64,000 bases of DNA from a bacterium SCSIO 12696 (GTDB lineage Bacteria; Pseudomonadota; Gammaproteobacteria; Pseudomonadales; Porticoccaceae). Location: positions 1,674,001-1,738,000 of the forward strand of contig CP073744.1 in the NCBI GenBank assembly GCA_024397955.1, in the 5' to 3' direction. Position 1 is the stretch's first letter; each line of letters begins with the position of its first letter. The translations under genes and the position numbers were made by a program. The notes beneath the pieces are model-generated. The model was not told the origin of the DNA. It searched no databases and was given only the letters and a program-made list of their open reading frames with translations. Positions 7,347-15,403 of this stretch are shown in pieces.

Positions 7347-9005
7347 CTACCCTAAAAGGGAACCAGATAATTGCAGCACCCTCTCCACCAACGCCCGAAA
7401 ACCATTGCTGCGGGAAAGGCTAAGGTGCTTTTCCAGGCCCAGTTCTGCAAACAGCCTATCCATATCCACAGCAGCGATTTCAGCCGCGGTTTTGTTGTTC
7501 ACTAACAGTAACAGCAACGCAGCCAGCCCCTTCACGACCCGCGCATCACTGTCGATCAAAAACTGGTATCGACCTTCCACCACCCGGCAACTCACCCAGG
7601 TAGACGCTTCGCAGCCGTTTACCCGGTTGTTGTCAGTACGAATATCGGGCTTGGCGACAATGGCATCCGCCCACTTCAGCAACTGCCGATAGCGTTGTTG
7701 CCAACCGGGCTGTTGCCTCAACCGGTCAATAGAAAGCCCTTCAAGGCGATCACTCTCTGCAGCTGGCATCTGCACGGCACCATTCGGCTGGCTGGCCAGA
7801 CAGCGGGCCAGCGCCTCGATCATCCGATCAATATCGTCACGACAGTTATAGGCGGCGATGGAGGCGCGTACGCTGGTGTCGTGGCCAGAACGCAACGCCA
7901 TTAACGGCATGGCACAGTGACGACCGGTGCGCACTGCAATATCCTCACCGTCCAGCCAGTGAGCCATATCCATGGCCTGCAAGCCACTGCCAAACACTGG
8001 AGCAAAGGTAGCAATACCGACGTTGCTGTCGACACTGGACAGCAGTTCGATACCCGGCAATTGCTGTAGCTGTTGATGCAAGTAATCCGTAAGTTGTTGC
8101 TCGTGGGCCGCCATGGCATCTCGATCCAACTGCCGCCAAAACCGCAGACAAGCACCCAGCCCGGCAATGGCCGCCAGTGAGGAAGTACCGGTTTCAAAAC
8201 GGTGTGGCGGTACCCCATAGGTGCTGCCCTGTAACTGCACCTGCTCAATCATCTCCCCACCGCCCTGCCAAGGGGGGAGCGCTGCCAGGCATTGCTGACG
8301 ACCATAGAGCAAACCCATTCCAGTAGGGCCATAAAATTTGTGGGCCGAGCACACCAGAAAATCGCAACCGATAGCCTGCACATCGATTATCTGATGAGCA
8401 GCCAGTTGCGCCGCGTCGACTACCCAATGGATGTTGCGATCTGCCAATGTCTGCTTCAGCGGCGTTAAATCCGCCCTAAAACCCAACGCATTGGAGGCCG
8501 CAGTCACTGACACAACTCTGGTGCGCTCCGACAACACCTCACCAACCCGATGCAACTGCGGCAGGCCGTTGCTGTGGGGCACAAATTTCAGCACAAGGCC
8601 GTGGCGCTGCGCCGCCATCTGCCAGGGCACCAAATTGGCGTGGTGTTCTGCCGTGGTCAGCACAATTTCATCGCCGGGGCACAGACCTTCTGTCAGGCTA
8701 TTGGCCAATAGGTTAAGTCCTTCAGTAGCGCCACGAGTAAATATCACCTCGGCAGGCTCTACAGCATTGAGAAACTGCCCTGCTGCAACGCGGGCCGCCT
8801 CCACCATTTCCGTGGCACGGCGCGCCAGGCGATGGCTGGAGCGATGAGTATTGGCATTGCTGGCGCGATAAAAATCCGCGACCGCATCGATCACAACTTG
8901 CGGGCGCTGAGTTGTAGCGGCGTTATCCAGATACACCAACTCGCGATTTTCCGGATGGGAGAAAAGTGGGAATTGCTGTTTGAATTGTTGGGGGCTAAAC
9001 GGCAT
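7347..9005 (-). CDS. csdA-csdE: Fused cysteine desulfurase CsdA and sulfur acceptor CsdE
   Basis: 552 residues, longer than CsdA (about 400). Residues 1-405 are a group II cysteine desulfurase: THRSSHRLA, TTAEHHANLVPW, VVDAAQ, the PLP lysine in SAHKFYGPTG (K223) and the persulfide cysteine in TGRHCAMP (C364). Residues about 424-545 are a SufE/CsdE domain with its acceptor cysteine in VNGCEASTW (C465), then SDARVVKGLAALLL and LFAELGLEKHLSLSRSNG. The two proteins are normally separate and pass a persulfide from one to the other; here they form one chain. TcdA (CsdL), their known partner in E. coli, is encoded nearby. No frameshift is seen and the linker (405-423) is short. Confidence 0.93.
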   Translation of the reverse strand: MPFSPQQFKQQFPLFSHPENRELVYLDNAATTQRPQVVIDAVADFYRASNANTHRSSHRLARRATEMVEAARVAAGQFLNAVEPAEVIFTRGATEGLNLLANSLTEGLCPGDEIVLTTAEHHANLVPWQMAAQRHGLVLKFVPHSNGLPQLHRVGEVLSERTRVVSVTAASNALGFRADLTPLKQTLADRNIHWVVDAAQLAAHQIIDVQAIGCDFLVCSAHKFYGPTGMGLLYGRQQCLAALPPWQGGGEMIEQVQLQGSTYGVPPHRFETGTSSLAAIAGLGACLRFWRQLDRDAMAAHEQQLTDYLHQQLQQLPGIELLSSVDSNVGIATFAPVFGSGLQAMDMAHWLDGEDIAVRTGRHCAMPLMALRSGHDTSVRASIAAYNCRDDIDRMIEALARCLASQPNGAVQMPAAESDRLEGLSIDRLRQQPGWQQRYRQLLKWADAIVAKPDIRTDNNRVNGCEASTWVSCRVVEGRYQFLIDSDARVVKGLAALLLLLVNNKTAAEIAAVDMDRLFAELGLEKHLSLSRSNGFRALVERVLQLSGSLLG

Positions 9006-9032
9006 AGCAGGCGTCTGTGAAAGATAAATACA

Positions 9033-9809
9033 TCAAATACCGAATAGCCGTTGGCTGTTTCGGGTTGTCTGGGCTGCAATCTCTTCTACACATTGCCCAC
9101 GCAATTGCGCCAGGCAGCTGGCAATTTCCGGCAAATAGAGCGGGCTGTTGGACTGCCCCTGGTGACCCCAAAGTGGCATGTCGGGCGCATCAGTTTCCAA
9201 CAGCAATGACTCCAGTGGCAACTTCGCCACCGCTTCACGGGTTTTACGGGCACGCTCGTAGGTAATGGTGCCGCCAATGCCCAGATAAAATCCCAGCTTC
9301 CAATAGCTGCGACCCAGTTCTGCACTTCCGGTAAAGGCATGGATCACTCCACCACGAGGCAGGTGGTACTTTTTCAGCAGCTCAATAACTCTGTTGTGGG
9401 CTTTGAGCACATGGATAATCACTGGCAGGTTGGCGTCACAGGCAAGTTGCAGCTGCTCTTCAAACCAGGGCAATTGCTGTTCGATGGGAATATCCAGATA
9501 GCTATCCAAACCACACTCACCCACAGCTACGCACCGTGGGTGCTGAAGGTATGCTTCCAGTACTGCGCCCAACTGCCGCGGGTTTTGCTGCTCGCTCCAA
9601 CTGGCCACCCACCAGGGGTGCAAACCGACAGCGGCATAAACCCCGGGCAGAGATTCGGCACAGTCAAAAGGCACATCCAATTCAGCGGGATTGACGCCGG
9701 GAATGACCAGTTGCTCTACCCCCGCCTGTCGACAGTCGTGCCAACATTGTTCGCGATTGTCGTCAAACGCGCCAAAATCGAAATGGCAATGGCTGTCAAT
9801 CAGTTTCAT
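9033..9809 (-). CDS. TatD-family metal-dependent hydrolase/DNase (YjjV-like)
   Basis: 258 residues from the ATG at 9809; a TTG two codons earlier is possible. Metal ligands of the TatD TIM barrel are present: DSHCHF (about residues 5-10), GECGLD (E near 96), PVIIHVLKAH, HAFTGS and LLETDAPDMP. TatD enzymes are 3'-5' DNA/RNA exonucleases acting in DNA repair or RNA turnover, and some act as deacylases. The closest known pattern is E. coli YjjV rather than TatD proper. It is 27 nt downstream of csdA-csdE in transcription order reversed, that is, it lies upstream of csdA-csdE on the minus strand. Confidence 0.88.
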   Translation of the reverse strand: MKLIDSHCHFDFGAFDDNREQCWHDCRQAGVEQLVIPGVNPAELDVPFDCAESLPGVYAAVGLHPWWVASWSEQQNPRQLGAVLEAYLQHPRCVAVGECGLDSYLDIPIEQQLPWFEEQLQLACDANLPVIIHVLKAHNRVIELLKKYHLPRGGVIHAFTGSAELGRSYWKLGFYLGIGGTITYERARKTREAVAKLPLESLLLETDAPDMPLWGHQGQSNSPLYLPEIASCLAQLRGQCVEEIAAQTTRNSQRLFGI

Positions 9810-9821
9810 GGGCAACCGCAG

Positions 9822-10238
9822 TTAAAACGAGTGTTTTTTACGCATATCCACCAGCGAACGCGTCACCAGTTCCCGCAATACAGCAACATCCACATCGCTG
9901 AGCTTTTTGATGTACAAGCAGGATTTACCGGTTTTGTGCTTGCCAAGCTTGGCCATCAAATCCGGGTAGCGGGAAAACCCATTCATAATGTAGACGGTGA
10001 GATTTTGTTTGCGCGGCGAAAAACCAGTGAGCATCCACTCGCCGCCGCCCTGAGTATTGTCGTAGCGATAGCGGCCAAAGCCGACAATGCTAGCTCCCCA
10101 CATTACCGGTGGTTCACCACTAACATCTTTGAGCAGGTTAAGGAGGCGGTCGCAATCGGTGCGGCGCTCACCGCTGGCAGCCGTATCGAGGAATGCTTTT
10201 ACACTGGCCTTGCGGGGCTGAGTTTTTAACGTAGCCAT
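9822..10238 (-). CDS. DUF1801 (YdhG-like) protein
   Basis: 138 residues, soluble. The patterns LLKDVSGEPPVMWGASIVGFGRYRY, GGEWMLTGFSPRKQNLTVYIM and GKSCLYIKKLSDVD are typical of DUF1801 proteins, an alpha/beta family related to the iron-chaperone frataxin-like fold of YdhG. Biochemical role is unknown. The start is firm: AAGGAGG lies 6 nt before the ATG. It is the first gene of a probable minus-strand unit with tatD (12 nt gap) and csdA-csdE. Confidence 0.82.
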   Translation of the reverse strand: MATLKTQPRKASVKAFLDTAASGERRTDCDRLLNLLKDVSGEPPVMWGASIVGFGRYRYDNTQGGGEWMLTGFSPRKQNLTVYIMNGFSRYPDLMAKLGKHKTGKSCLYIKKLSDVDVAVLRELVTRSLVDMRKKHSF

Positions 10239-10258
10239 GGCAACCTCCTTGGTTCAGA

Positions 10259-10292
10259 AGATTGCCACGTAGCTGCGCGACTCGCAATGACA
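10259..10292 (+). repeat. Half copy of CATTGCGA-type dispersed repeat (right arm)
   Basis: The stretch starting AGATTGCCACGT and ending CGCAATGACA matches the right arm of the full palindromic element at 54919-54995. Only one arm is present here. It lies between the DUF1801 gene and the LpxO-like gene. Confidence 0.6.
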
Positions 10293-10317
10293 AACAACCA
10301 TTACTACGGGTAACGAT

Positions 10318-10347
10318 AGCCCGGGTGGAGCAACGCGCAACCCGGGA
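10318..10347. repeat. REP-like palindrome with CCCGGG ends
   Basis: AGCCCGGGT (10318-10326) and ACCCGGG (10340-10346) form an inverted pair around a GC-rich loop. The same family recurs in full at 31994-32028. It sits just after the stop of the LpxO-like gene and could also act as an mRNA-end hairpin. Confidence 0.65.
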
Positions 10348-10359
10348 AGGGATAATGAT

Positions 10360-11277
10360 TTAAAAGAATATCGCCCAGAGAATCAGGCCAAACAGTGCCC
10401 ACTTCACCAAATAGTAAAGCGGCTTGTTAAACGCCTTGAGCTTTTTACCGATAATACGAATCTGATACACACCGCCGAAAATGCGATTGAGCACCCCCAC
10501 CTTGTCGCTGTCGGTATTTTTGGTGGCGGAAGCGGTCACCACAAAGCGGCCAAAGATTTTGTTAAACCATTTGGCGATGGGGTTGTTCATAGGGCGCTCG
10601 ATATCGCAGAACAGAATCAGGCGGTCGGTATCGCTGTTATTGGCGGCGTAGTGAATGTAGGTTTCGTCGAACATCACCTCCTCGCCGTCGCGCCAGGAGT
10701 ACTTTTCACCATCTACAGCGATATAACAGTCATCACTGTTGGGAGTTATCAGACCCAAGTGATAACGCAGAGATCCGGCATAAGGGTCGCGGTGACGCAC
10801 CAAGGTACCTCCAGGAGGCAGCATGGTGAACATAGCCGCTTTTACCGACGGGCACTGACGCAATAATTCCAGGGTTTGTGGGCACAGCGCTTTGGCAGAG
10901 GGCAGGTAATCCTGATACCACTTCAGGTAAAAACGAGTCCAGCCGGTTTTGAAGAACGAGTTAAAGCCCAAGTCGTCCAGCTTTTCACTTTTCTTAATGT
11001 GACCACCACCAGAGAGCTGCTTGGCCTCCTCGCGGATGGTTTCCCAGTTGTCCTGCAACAGTTGCAATTCAGGAAATTGCTTTACGTCCAGGTAGGGTGT
11101 GTTGGGCACCTTGGAGAACAAGTACATCAAACAATTCACTGGCGCCATAATGGTGGAGTGATCGCTGAGCTGGCGGAAAAATTTATGACGCACCTTGCCG
11201 CGGTAGTGGACATAAATACCACAGCCAATAAAGGTGTAGAGGATCAGTAGTTTGGGGGCAAAGATTTGCGCTAGCAT
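10360..11277 (-). CDS. lpxO: LpxO-like aspartyl/asparaginyl beta-hydroxylase family protein
   Basis: 305 residues from the ATG at 11277, chosen because GGAAG precedes it; a GTG four codons earlier is possible. The 2-oxoglutarate/Fe(II) dioxygenase core is clear: LVRHRDPYAGSLRYHLGL (first His near 162, Asp after it), EVMFDETYIHYAANNSD (second His) and the Arg of DRLILFCDIERP. A hydrophobic N-terminus (about 5-22) and C-terminus (about 285-305) suggest membrane association, as in LpxO, which 2-hydroxylates secondary acyl chains of lipid A. A peptide-hydroxylating homologue cannot be excluded. Split dispersed repeats flank the gene on both sides. Confidence 0.75.
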   Translation of the reverse strand: MLAQIFAPKLLILYTFIGCGIYVHYRGKVRHKFFRQLSDHSTIMAPVNCLMYLFSKVPNTPYLDVKQFPELQLLQDNWETIREEAKQLSGGGHIKKSEKLDDLGFNSFFKTGWTRFYLKWYQDYLPSAKALCPQTLELLRQCPSVKAAMFTMLPPGGTLVRHRDPYAGSLRYHLGLITPNSDDCYIAVDGEKYSWRDGEEVMFDETYIHYAANNSDTDRLILFCDIERPMNNPIAKWFNKIFGRFVVTASATKNTDSDKVGVLNRIFGGVYQIRIIGKKLKAFNKPLYYLVKWALFGLILWAIFF

Positions 11278-11297
11278 GTTGGCTTCCACTTAGATAG

Positions 11298-11327
11298 TTG
11301 TCATTGCGAAGAACGCAGTGGCGATGG
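11298..11327 (+). repeat. Half copy of CATTGCGA-type dispersed repeat (left arm)
   Basis: TTGTCATTGCGAAGAACGC followed by AGTGGCGATGG matches the left arm of the full element at 54919-54995. It lies between thiI and the LpxO-like gene, opposite the right-arm copy at 10259. Confidence 0.55.
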
Positions 11328-11355
11328 TTAAAAATCCCGCGTCACTTTGGCCGAA

Positions 11356-12810
11356 CTATTTAGGTCTATAAACGGCCACATTGCCATGACCTTGCTCAAA
11401 TAAAATCTCCGCGTGCAGGCGGCTCATGATTCCCTTGGCGCAGTAGAGCATATAACGGGTATTTCCATCCAGTTGTGCAAACTTCTTGGCCAGCTGGTAA
11501 AAGGGAATCTTTTTCACCGCAACGCCATTAACCTGCAAAGGACTCAACTCTTCTTCATCCGGATGGCGAATATCCAGAATCACCGATTCCGCCAGTGGTA
11601 CCGACAACACCTCCACATCAATGTCGGCATCTACAGCCTCCATCACCTCGTGGATCAGCTCTTCGCGACGATCGGTCACCGCCGCGTCAAGAATCGAAAA
11701 ATCAAAGCGGGACTCTTCCCGCTCGATGCGCTCCATACGAGCCCGTGTAGTGGGTTTGACCGAAATCACACCGCAATACTCCGGCATACTGGCAGAAAAT
11801 TCTTCAGTGCCAATCTCCCGGGCGGTTTTGATGATGTCGGACTTGTCGGTGGTAATCAGTGGCCGCAACACCAGTGTATCGGTGACTTTATCGATCACCG
11901 ACAAATTGACCAATGTCTGACTGGAAACCTGTGCCACTGCTTCGCCAGTGACAACCGCGTCCACATTCAGGGCACTTGCGACCTGGCTGGCGGCGCGCAA
12001 CATCATACGCTTGAGAGTCACCCCCATCTGGGAGTTATCTACCTTCTCCAGAATTTCAGCCACCACTCCCTCAAAGGGCACAGTAATAAATTTCACGGTG
12101 TGGGAAGCGCCGTATTTGCTCCACAAAAAGTGAGCCACTTCCTTTACACCCAGTTCGTGGGCACGGCCACCCAGGTTAAAAAACAAGAAGTGAGTACGCA
12201 AACCACGCTTCATACACAGATAACTGGCCACGTTGGAATCAAAGCCACCGGATATCAGTGAAATCACTGAATCCTGGGTACCCATGGGAAAGCCCCCCAG
12301 GCCCGGCTGGGTATTTTCAATAACGTAGAGGTTGTCTTCTTTAATTTCCAGGCGAACTGTTACATCGGGGTTCTTCAGTTTCACCCCAGCGGCTTCGGTA
12401 TTCTGATTCAGGCCACCTCCCACATACTGCTCCACTTCATTGGAGGTAAACGGGTGTGTCCCATTACGCTTCACACGAACACAAAATGTTTTCCCCGCCA
12501 ATGGCTCGCGCCAATGAGTCAGGGTTTGCTCATACATTTGCTGCATATCACCCAGGCTGTAACGATGCACGAGAGAAAAGTTGGCAATACCTGGGGTGTT
12601 CCCAAGAATCTCGCAGACCCGCTGCTGCAAAACTTCATTGCCTTGTGGGCCAACCACTTCGATTTTGTCCCAGTCGCGCACCACACGTAGCTCTTCAGAA
12701 TGCGGCTTGAGCAGCTTGGCCAAATTATTGGTCAATTGCTTAATCATGCGCTTACGCACTGGCGGCGTCTTGACAATGATTTCGGGGAACAGCTTGACAA
12801 TAAAGTGCAT
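11356..12810 (-). CDS. thiI: tRNA 4-thiouridine synthase ThiI with rhodanese domain
   Basis: 484 residues from the ATG at 12810, where relatives also begin (MHFIVKLFPEI). Order: ferredoxin-like and THUMP domains (1-165), PP-loop adenylation domain with ISGGFDS (about 187-192), and C-terminal rhodanese domain. The two redox cysteines known from E. coli are conserved: MPEYCGV (about C346) and the persulfide cysteine YCAKGIMS (about C457). It uses IscS-derived sulfur to make s4U8 in tRNA, and the rhodanese domain can also serve thiamine thiazole synthesis. It stands alone, divergent from glnA. Assignment is secure. Confidence 0.96.
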   Translation of the reverse strand: MHFIVKLFPEIIVKTPPVRKRMIKQLTNNLAKLLKPHSEELRVVRDWDKIEVVGPQGNEVLQQRVCEILGNTPGIANFSLVHRYSLGDMQQMYEQTLTHWREPLAGKTFCVRVKRNGTHPFTSNEVEQYVGGGLNQNTEAAGVKLKNPDVTVRLEIKEDNLYVIENTQPGLGGFPMGTQDSVISLISGGFDSNVASYLCMKRGLRTHFLFFNLGGRAHELGVKEVAHFLWSKYGASHTVKFITVPFEGVVAEILEKVDNSQMGVTLKRMMLRAASQVASALNVDAVVTGEAVAQVSSQTLVNLSVIDKVTDTLVLRPLITTDKSDIIKTAREIGTEEFSASMPEYCGVISVKPTTRARMERIEREESRFDFSILDAAVTDRREELIHEVMEAVDADIDVEVLSVPLAESVILDIRHPDEEELSPLQVNGVAVKKIPFYQLAKKFAQLDGNTRYMLYCAKGIMSRLHAEILFEQGHGNVAVYRPK

Positions 12811-12864
12811 GAACACAACCGGTACGAGCAAAATTCAGGGGGCGAGATTATAGCGGTTGATACA

Positions 12865-13021
12865 GCTGCGGGCTACGAGCGACGCGCTGCGAGCAGCCTG
12901 TAGGTCGGCTTTTCTTGAAACAAAGAGTAGCCTGCCAAGGTTATACGCATATTGGTTTTCACAAAACATATACAAAAACCTCGCTCGATCTGCTCGCAGC
13001 CCGAAGCTAGTAGCCCGCAGC
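12865..13021. repeat. About 157-bp element with nested inverted ends
   Basis: GCTGCGGGCTAC (12865-12876) pairs perfectly with 13010-13021, and CTGCGAGCAG-type arms (12886-12896) pair perfectly with 12990-13000. The gaps between outer and inner arms are 9 nt on each side. The interior is AT-rich and has no gene. It looks like a REPIN or MITE-like non-coding element in the thiI-glnA spacer, just upstream of the NtrC sites. No target-site duplication was recognised. Confidence 0.55.
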
Positions 13022-13026
13022 CGAAC

Positions 13027-13062
13027 TGCACCAAAATAGAGCGCACGCCCTTATTTGGTGCA
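13027..13062 (+). promoter_or_regulatory. Candidate NtrC enhancer sites for glnA
   Basis: TGCACCA (13027-13033) and TGGTGCA (13056-13062) are exact NtrC half-sites. Each forms part of a 17-bp degenerate site, and together they frame a 36-bp region. They lie roughly 100-135 bp upstream of the transcription start expected from the sigma54 promoter, the same spacing as the E. coli glnA enhancers. Site identity is inferred from the motif. Confidence 0.6.
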
Positions 13063-13135
13063 ATATCTGTCACCTATTTGCCCCTGCACTTTGCTAAAAT
13101 GCCGCCTTCTCGCCGCCAGCGCCGTAATTTTGAGT

Positions 13136-13151
13136 TGGCACATCAATTGCT
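13136..13151 (+). promoter_or_regulatory. Sigma54 (RpoN) promoter of glnA
   Basis: TGGCAC-ATCAA-TTGCT matches the -24/-12 consensus perfectly, with GG and GC separated by exactly 10 nt. It lies about 50 bp before the glnA ATG, giving a start near 13162. Together with the NtrC half-sites upstream, it predicts nitrogen-limited activation of glnA. Confidence 0.85.
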
Positions 13152-13201
13152 AATGGCAAACCATCTATTTTGTTGAGCCGAACATTTTTACGGAGACCAT
13201 C

Positions 13202-14605
13202 ATGTCCAAGACCCTCGAACTCATCAACGAAAGCGGCGCCCGCTGGGTAGACCTGCGCTTTACCGACACCAAAGGCAAGGAGCAGCATGTCTCCATACCC
13301 ACTTCCGAAGTGGACGAAGATTTTTTCGAAGACGGCAAGATGTTCGATGGCTCCTCCATCGCTGGCTGGAAAGGTATTAACGAGTCAGACATGATCTTGC
13401 TGCCACAAGACGACACCGCTCTGCTGGACCCATTCACCGACGAACCCACGGTGATCGTACGCTGTAACATCGTTGAGCCCACCACTGGCCAGGGTTACGA
13501 GCGCGACCCTCGCTCTGTAGCCGCTCGCGCCGAAGCTTACCTGAAGTCTACCGGCATCGGCGACACCGCCATCTTTGGCCCGGAGCCCGAGTTCTTCGTG
13601 TTCGACGACATCAAGTGGGGCGCAGACATGAGCGGCGCTTTCTACAAAATCAACTCTGAAGAAGCGGCCTGGGCCTCTTCCCACAGCTACGACGATGGCA
13701 ACACCGGCCACCGCCCTGGCGTGAAGGGCGGCTACTTCCCCGTTCCTCCGGTTGACTCCCTGCACGACCTGCGCGCCGCCATGTGTGCCGCCATGGAGCA
13801 AATGGGCCTGGAAATTGAAGTTCACCACCACGAAGTGGGCACCGCTGGCCAGTGTGAAATCGGCGTTGGCGCCAACACCCTGACCAACAAAGCGGACGAA
13901 GTTCAGGTACTCAAGTACTGCGTTCACAACGTGGCTCACGCCTACGGCAAAACCGCCACCTTTATGCCCAAGCCTCTGGTGGGCGATAACGGCTCCGGCA
14001 TGCACGTACACATGTCCATCTCCAAAGATGGCGTTAACCAATTTGCCGGCGACACCTACGCAGGTATGAGCGAAATGGCCCTGTACTACGTGGGCGGCAT
14101 TATCAAGCACGCCCGCGCTCTGAACGCCTTTGCCAACGCGTCTACCAACTCCTACAAGCGTTTGGTTCCCGGCTTTGAAGCCCCGGTTATGCTGGCCTAC
14201 TCTGCCCGCAACCGCTCCGCTTCTATTCGCATTCCTTACGTGACCAGCCCCAAAGGCAAGCGCATTGAAGTACGTTTCGGCGACCCCACCGCCAACCCGT
14301 ACCTGATGTTCTCCGCCTACCTGATGGCGGGCCTGGACGGCATCATCAACAAGATTCACCCCGGCGATGCCGCCGATAAAGACTTGTACGACCTGCCACC
14401 GGAAGAAGCGGCGGAGATTCCTACCGTTTCCAGCAGCCTGGAACAGGCCTTGGAAGCGCTGGATCAAGACCGCGCCTTCCTCACCCAAGGCGGCGTATTT
14501 ACTGACGACATGATCGACGCCTACATCGACCTCAAGCGTGAAGAGGTGGAGCGCGTTAACATGACTACCCACCCAGTGGAATTTGACCTGTACTACAGCT
14601 GCTAA
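13202..14605 (+). CDS. glnA: Glutamine synthetase type I
   Basis: 467 residues, the normal length of GSI. It condenses glutamate and ammonia to glutamine with ATP in a cytoplasmic dodecamer. The beta-grasp N-domain has [11 protein letters not shown] and [19 protein letters not shown]. Active-site motifs follow: [41 protein letters not shown] and [10 protein letters not shown]. The adenylylation tyrosine is present in [10 protein letters not shown] (about residue 396), so control by GlnE is expected. ACGGAGACC precedes the ATG. Expression from the sigma54/NtrC promoter upstream is predicted, and ntrBC lie downstream. Confidence 0.98.
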   Translation: MSKTLELINESGARWVDLRFTDTKGKEQHVSIPTSEVDEDFFEDGKMFDGSSIAGWKGINESDMILLPQDDTALLDPFTDEPTVIVRCNIVEPTTGQGYERDPRSVAARAEAYLKSTGIGDTAIFGPEPEFFVFDDIKWGADMSGAFYKINSEEAAWASSHSYDDGNTGHRPGVKGGYFPVPPVDSLHDLRAAMCAAMEQMGLEIEVHHHEVGTAGQCEIGVGANTLTNKADEVQVLKYCVHNVAHAYGKTATFMPKPLVGDNGSGMHVHMSISKDGVNQFAGDTYAGMSEMALYYVGGIIKHARALNAFANASTNSYKRLVPGFEAPVMLAYSARNRSASIRIPYVTSPKGKRIEVRFGDPTANPYLMFSAYLMAGLDGIINKIHPGDAADKDLYDLPPEEAAEIPTVSSSLEQALEALDQDRAFLTQGGVFTDDMIDAYIDLKREEVERVNMTTHPVEFDLYYSC

Positions 14606-14640
14606 CAACAGCCGCCAAACAAGTACAGTAAGCACCAAAA

Positions 14641-14666
14641 AAGCAGCCCACCTGGGTTGCTTTTTT
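14641..14666 (+). terminator. Rho-independent terminator after glnA
   Basis: Stem GCAGCCC / GGGTTGC (one G-T pair) with loop ACCT, followed by six T. It lies 38 nt after the glnA stop and should separate glnA from the downstream gene. Confidence 0.85.
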
Positions 14667-14742
14667 GCATTTTGGGGAATTGCGACCGGTGCAAGCAGTC
14701 CAATATGCGGTAGGATTAAGGCTCGCAATTGAGGTAAAAGCC

Positions 14743-15327
14743 ATGAAACGCCCACTGGTTTATGTTTTTTCTCTGCTACTGACACTGCTCTGGAGCAGTG
14801 CATTCGCCCAGCAGCTTTACAAGGTGGTCGACGAAAACGGCAAAGTGACTTTTACGGACAAGAAGCCCAGCGACCATATCAAATACGAAACCATCACCGT
14901 CAACACCGCCGAACCCGACCCCCAGGCGGTAAAAAAATCCCGTGACAACAAAAAGCGTTGGCAAACCGATTCGGAAAACCCCGACCGCAAGAAGCGATTT
15001 CGTGGCTACAAGTCCGTCACCATTACCTCCCCAAGCAACGACGCTACTGTTCTCCACGACCAGTTCAGGGTCCCCGTAAAGCTGGCACTCACCCCTGGCT
15101 TACAACCTAAGCACAAGGCTCAGTTGATTTTTGATGGCAAAAAGCTGGACGAATCCGACAGCAATACCAACTTCGTACTCACCGACCTGGATCGCGGCAG
15201 CCATCGTATCCAAATAAAAATCATCAACGATGCAGGCAAAGTTGTCGCCAGTTCCAACACGGTGACCATTCACGTCAAACGCCCCCAAGTATTCAACGGC
15301 GGTCCTCTGGCAGCACCAAGGCTGTAA
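14743..15327 (+). CDS. Secreted DUF4124-domain protein
   Basis: 194 residues from the ATG at 14743, where GAGGT stands before it and a signal peptide begins (cleavage after SSAFA, about residue 22). Residues 23-50 are a DUF4124 segment (QLYKVVDENGKVTFTDKKPSD), a short beta unit common in periplasmic proteins of this group. The C-terminal part (SNDATVLHDQFRVPVKLALTP...SHRIQIKIINDAGKVVASSNTVTIHV) looks like an Ig-like beta domain. Position between glnA and ntrB is common in related genomes. The function is unknown. Confidence 0.78.
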   Translation: MKRPLVYVFSLLLTLLWSSAFAQQLYKVVDENGKVTFTDKKPSDHIKYETITVNTAEPDPQAVKKSRDNKKRWQTDSENPDRKKRFRGYKSVTITSPSNDATVLHDQFRVPVKLALTPGLQPKHKAQLIFDGKKLDESDSNTNFVLTDLDRGSHRIQIKIINDAGKVVASSNTVTIHVKRPQVFNGGPLAAPRL

Positions 15328-15337
15328 GAACCCCGGA

Positions 15338-15354
15338 CGCACCAATTTGGTGCA
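15338..15354 (+). promoter_or_regulatory. NtrC-binding palindrome upstream of ntrB
   Basis: CGCACCA-ATT-TGGTGCA is a 17-bp palindrome differing from the NtrC consensus only in the first base. It lies 50 bp before the ntrB ATG. By analogy with the glnL promoter of enterics, it would let NtrC repress or tune its own operon. Confidence 0.75.
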
Positions 15355-15403
15355 AAAAGAACAATAAGCCGCTAGACTACCGGTTTTACACCGATGCCAC
15401 CCT

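Noticed and set aside
13385-14803. Very long open frame (472 codons) on the minus strand opposite glnA
   Set aside because: It is a shadow of glnA's strong codon bias, with no ribosome site and no recognisable family; the plus strand encodes an unmistakable glutamine synthetase.
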